Assembly: GCA_019009955.1 (NCBI GenBank)
Contig: CM032228.1
Coordinates: 131,013,001 to 131,077,000, forward strand
From: Riptortus pedestris
Lineage: Eukaryota; Arthropoda; Insecta; Hemiptera; Alydidae
DNA: 64,000 nt
Direction of reading: 5' to 3'
In this document: positions 60,435 to 64,000 of the stretch, one piece after another
Numbering within the stretch: the stretch's first letter is position 1
How the letters are laid out: each line of letters opens with the position of its first letter
Notes under the pieces: model-generated
Told to the model about the DNA's origin: nothing
The model's database searches: none
Seen by the model: only the letters and a program-made list of their open reading frames with translations
Program-made: the position numbers and the translations under genes

Positions 60435-60790
60435 TAGTGAGCTCCGCAACTAGGCGATGTCGCTCAGTATCATTTATTTTCGATTCCTTAAATTTAAACG
60501 TTAAAATAAAAAAAATAAAAAAAAATGTTTTCAAAATTATTAAAACATAGTATAAAATATAGCGATATATAAAACTAAGGAATAAAATAAAACTAAGGAA
60601 CCTTTAAAATAAAATTATGTAAAACTATAATTTTTTCGATAAATCCTGACTTGAGGATGATGGAAGTCTAGTCTGCAGTCAGTCAGGAGATGTTTAATGG
60701 TCAGTAATGTGTTACAGTGAGTGCATGTAAGTCCATATTTTTTCGGTTTATGAGGTACTTAATTTGCTAAAGATACAATAAAAATAATAA
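60435..60790 (-). mobile_element. LINE C-terminal fragment, reverse
   Basis: The minus strand near 60650-60750 gives KKYGLTCTHCNTLLTIKHLL then TDCRLDFHHPQ: CxxC...H...C, the zinc-knuckle-like end of LINE ORF2. The tail down to 60435 (AGCGACATCGCCTAGTTGC on the minus strand) resembles the words after the LINE stop at 10.4 kb. Only the last part of the protein survives. Confidence 0.65.
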
Positions 60791-61288
60791 ACTGAATTTA
60801 ATCTTAAGATATGACGTTATGTGATGTATTGGCTTACTGCTAATGTAATAGAGTACCAGTCTGAGCTGACATATAATTTTAAGATGTTATTCATAAATCT
60901 ATTTACCAGCCTAATAAATAAATCATAAATAATAATATAAGCACCTACCAATGACCAACCTTGTATAGATAACTAATTAGTACGAATTCAATCCTGTTAG
61001 AGATTTCATGCATTTGAACTGATCACAATGAGTCGACAGCGATTATTATTCTATCTGCAACTCTCAGCACGTCTGAATATGCATCAGCAATTAAGAAGCC
61101 ATTATCGTTATAATTGTTTTCATACAATCACTCAATCTAAATGACTGTTACCTCATCAAAATCATCAACAATGAGAACAATACTAATGAATTAAAGGTAA
61201 ACCAATATTCTAATAAAATAATTTACTATCATCGCGCTAGAGATAGGCATTATTATTGTAAAAATTATAATTCCATTACCTACTTTCC

Positions 61289-61340
<52 letters not shown>

Positions 61341-61389
61341 AAGTTTGAAGTTTATACTTTTCCTAATGACCGATAGAGCTACTACGTCT
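60791..61389. repeat. AT-rich DNA with (TA)n at 61291-61338
   Basis: Nothing recognised besides a 48-bp TA array just before the next LINE fragment. Confidence 0.6.
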
Positions 61390-61955
61390 GCTTCAAACGA
61401 TTCCCAATTACCAGAATGTTACAATAAAATCTGCAAAGCCCACGTAAAATATATGTTAAAAACTCAACTAACTGAAAAGTGACAATAACAATGGACTGTA
61501 ACTAATGAAGAACAACATTTAAAACTTTTCATTCCAAAGATTAACACATATTTCAACAGCAAATACATACAGACAGAGTTTTGCATTACACAATTAGTAA
61601 CTAGACATGGTACACTAAATTCTTACTACCAACGATTTAACATAAAAGGCAATAATACTTGCCCCTGTGATTACACAACTCCACAAACTAGTCAACACTT
61701 AATATATTATTGCAGACTATTGACTAACGAACGACAAAAACTAAAACAAGACACTGAACAAAAAAAAAGGCAAATTTCCAATAGAAGAAGATAATTTATT
61801 TTTAAAATATAATATTGCTTTTAAAATATTTGAAGAACAATTAATAGGTTAAATACTTATTATAGCTGATACAACTACTATACTTAAAATAGTTATGGAT
61901 ATTCAATAATTCTTTTCTCTTTTTCTTTTTATTTTACGTTGTCATTGTTAATTCC

Positions 61956-62053
<98 letters not shown>

Positions 62054-62200
62054 TACTTTTGAAATAATTGATATATAAATTAATTGTAATACACTACTAT
62101 TGCATGTGATATGCTAATTTGCATGGGACATGCAGAAACAAATAAACAGCCTTCTTATAGGGTTACTATAGGAAGGAGACGAATAAAAAATAAAAATAAT
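61390..62200 (+). mobile_element. LINE C-terminal fragment with 3' UTR
   Basis: The plus-strand frame from 61435 reads CKAHVKYMLKTQLTEK, two stops, then QWTVTNEEQHLKLFIPKINT, TQLVTRHGTLNSYYQRFN and CPCDYTTPQTSQHLIYYC, ending near 61790. TQL.T.HG, YY.RF and C-x-C...H...C are in the right order for an I/R1-group LINE. The 3' region holds a (CA)n/(TA)n array (61960-62051) and ATAGGGTTACTATAGGAAGG at 62160, the counterpart of the tails at 58.77 and 7.07 kb. Confidence 0.75.
61960..62051. repeat. (CA)n(TA)n compound microsatellite
   Basis: About 50 bp of CA followed by about 44 bp of TA inside the LINE 3' UTR. Confidence 0.95.
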
Positions 62201-63429
62201 ACTCTTCCTAGTCCAAAAGAATGTATGGAATTCCTTGCAAGAACGTCTTCAGAGTGAGGGATAAATCAAATTAAACATTAAATTAGAGTTGATATAGCAT
62301 TACTATTAAATAAATAAAGAAATTACTTCAAATTGAGTTAATTGTTTTTATTCACTTCAACCCTTGCCCCCAATCTCGGCCAGTCTTGTTCCAACTAAGG
62401 TCCAGATTCAGTGATGAATAATTCAAGCATGTCATTTCAAATGAAGTAATCTCTCAAACCTGTAGCATAGAAGGCTTAGAAGTGGCCAAGATGGCGGTCA
62501 GTACCTCAAAAGTTTAAATATTTCCTTTAATACAGAAAATAGTAATATATAACGTTGGTGATTTTTTCACCGTATCAATGTAATTAATATTTTTCGTACG
62601 GTCCTAATTAAATGATGGAACTATTTAATATGTTTTCCTTACTTTTTTTCGTTTAATAGATTCAATTAATTTAACTACTCAAAGCCCTCAGCGATTGAAT
62701 ACGCTTGTAAGTTTCATTATATTAAATATATCTATTTTATTGTAAATAGCCTTTGTGCTACACTGAACAATCTAAGTGATTCCTTATAAATATTTGAGGA
62801 AAAAATTATATTTTTATTCCTTCAATTAGAAAAAATCATTTCAATTGGCATTTGTCCTCCAATTGGACCAACATTATCTCCTCAGGAGTGGTACTTCAAA
62901 TCTGACAAAATTTAAAAATATAGCCCTATTAAATAAGCCCTTAAGGATAAAAAAGAATGTCTTTCTAGCTCCAAAATCGATGTCCTTTTAATATTTACTT
63001 CTGAGCCTCGTTTTCGCTTTCTTGTCTTTGCGTGGCTACAACTTAAGGGTAGTCTTTTAGTTTAAACATGCAGTTTTCAATTCCCAAGCCAGATGAATAT
63101 AGCAGCATAATGTTTAAATTTGCCACGAATTCTATAATCCTCTATTGAGAATCCCTCCAACTCGGTAAAGTATTAAACTTCTCCTACCAACCATTGTACA
63201 AGAGCGCGCCCCATAGATCTGCAATATAAACTGTTCTTCCTTTTTATAATTGCCATGTGGGGATTTTAATTATGTAAGGTAGAGGTCTCAAGCCTTCTCT
63301 GTCTCTTGATATTAAAACCTCCCCTAACACATGAATATTTTTGTTAAGTAAAACAACCGTTCACAAATTTACTTTCTTATATAAGAGATACTGAAGTAAA
63401 GCGTGCTGCTTTCGCTTTACCGAATCTTG
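62201..63429. other. Unassigned DNA
   Basis: No gene recognised. 62340-62510 is less AT-rich (CGGCCAGTCTTGTTCCAACT; GTGGCCAAGATGGCGGTC). Confidence 0.45.
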
Positions 63430-63640
63430 GCATCGGCGTTCAAAGGTCTGCCCCTAGGGTAGCCGTCACTGATTTACTTGGTTGGATCCTGCATGAAATA
63501 CTCGTTGGTGATGAGAATCCATTCCAGTGTGTGGAATAAAAAGTTGATATCCCTTGAGGCTGGGAGGACATGAAGCTGCATCACGTAGTCACTTGAGTCA
63601 CGTAGGTAGCAGGCGGAACCTCACACCACTTGCCCATTTT
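63430..63640 (-). other. Unique GC-richer segment: candidate exon or regulatory element
   Basis: On the minus strand an open frame (about 63473-63610) reads SSDYVMQLHVLPASRDINFL then FHTLEWILITNEYFMQDPTK and a stop. The stop overlaps a GTAAAT that could be a splice donor. No convincing polypyrimidine acceptor is visible and I do not recognise the peptide. The same DNA contains CATTCCAGTGTGTGGAATA, an inverted pair of TEAD-type GGAATG/CATTCC words, and TCACGTAG..TCACGTAGG repeats, so an enhancer is equally possible. Confidence 0.3.
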
Positions 63641-64000
63641 ATTGGATGCGGTTCTAACAGTTACCCAATACATACAAAGTGCTTAGTGAACGTGTTTTCA
63701 AACTCCTTATAACTATCATTTTGTGCCTAGTTCAACAAGGAAACAACAAACAAGGACAGTAATTGTGAAGTAAACCCATAGGGGAGGGGAAAATTATGAG
63801 TGTGAGAATAATAATAAAGAGCTAATAAATATTGTAATGGTGTTTACTAAAACCAGGATAGTTTGATGAAACGCTAAATATCATAAGATAAAGTGAATAC
63901 TTTTAAGTAAAATTAGATGAGTGGAGTAAGAAAATATTCAGAAGAGGGATAAGTAGGGGAGGGGAGGGGAGAGAATAAAGCTGGAGTTTTGAACTTAATC
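63641..64000. other. Unassigned DNA to window end
   Basis: AT-rich with a G-rich end (AGGGGAGGGGAGGGGAGAG at about 63955). No gene recognised. Confidence 0.45.

Overview
This window looks like non-coding, repeat-dense eukaryotic DNA, most probably from an arthropod with a large AT-rich genome. A crustacean or a large-genome insect would both fit, but nothing in the sequence settles which. The grounds are strong AT bias, many long (TA)n, (GA)n and (CA)n microsatellites, tRNA-derived SINEs, and decayed mariner, piggyBac-like, Penelope-like, LINE and rolling-circle-type elements. There is no bacterial-style gene density. I could not identify any intact host gene, tRNA or rRNA. The window is best read as an intergenic stretch or a very long intron.

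The dominant theme is one interspersed family, which I call family H, with about 16-18 copies or fragments between 4.6 and 60.3 kb. A complete copy starts in an A-run with a short hairpin (ACGCAG-GGG-CTGCGT) and then carries AGCAGATTTCCC. Next come a conserved AT-rich body, a poly-C stretch, a variable (TA)n/(TG)n microsatellite and a conserved 3' block. It ends in a palindrome (TTTCCCTTAAGGGAAA) followed by TCTGCTAA and an A-run. No copy carries a coding region of its own, and I see no simple target duplication. The short subterminal inverted repeat, 3' palindrome, internal microsatellite and insertion into homopolymer A/T runs resemble Helentron-associated non-autonomous elements (HINE/DINE-1 architecture). 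That assignment is inference.

Layout. 0-10 kb: SINE, family H copy A, a (GA)n-linked repeat, a LINE 3' fragment, and an inverted pair of Penelope-like ends around a family H fragment (8.25-8.82 kb). 10-16 kb: LINE tail, second (GA)n repeat, an internally deleted piggyBac-like element (11.47-12.44 kb), family H copy B. 16-21 kb: mostly unassigned. 21-25 kb: family H copy C with a nearly full-length but frameshifted mariner inside its (TA)n, an unassigned 230-codon open frame, and copy D, which contains a Helitron-like 5' piece. 25-36 kb: low-complexity AT-rich DNA with a candidate MITE, fragments, SINEs and a 115-bp tandem duplication. 36.3-38.3 kb: copy F with a Helitron-like element nested inside. 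40-42.8 kb: Penelope-like GIY-YIG remnant and copies G and H. 43.6-47.2 kb: SINE, LINE tail, and a three-level nest (family H copy, Helitron-like element, family H copy). 50-64 kb: SINE, LINE fragments, more family H pieces and a few less AT-rich unique islands.

The elements interact as serial insertions, with the (TA)n of family H acting as a landing site for mariner and the Helitron-like family, while family H itself lands in T-runs of the Helitron-like element. All functional readings come from sequence patterns read by eye. No database comparison was possible.
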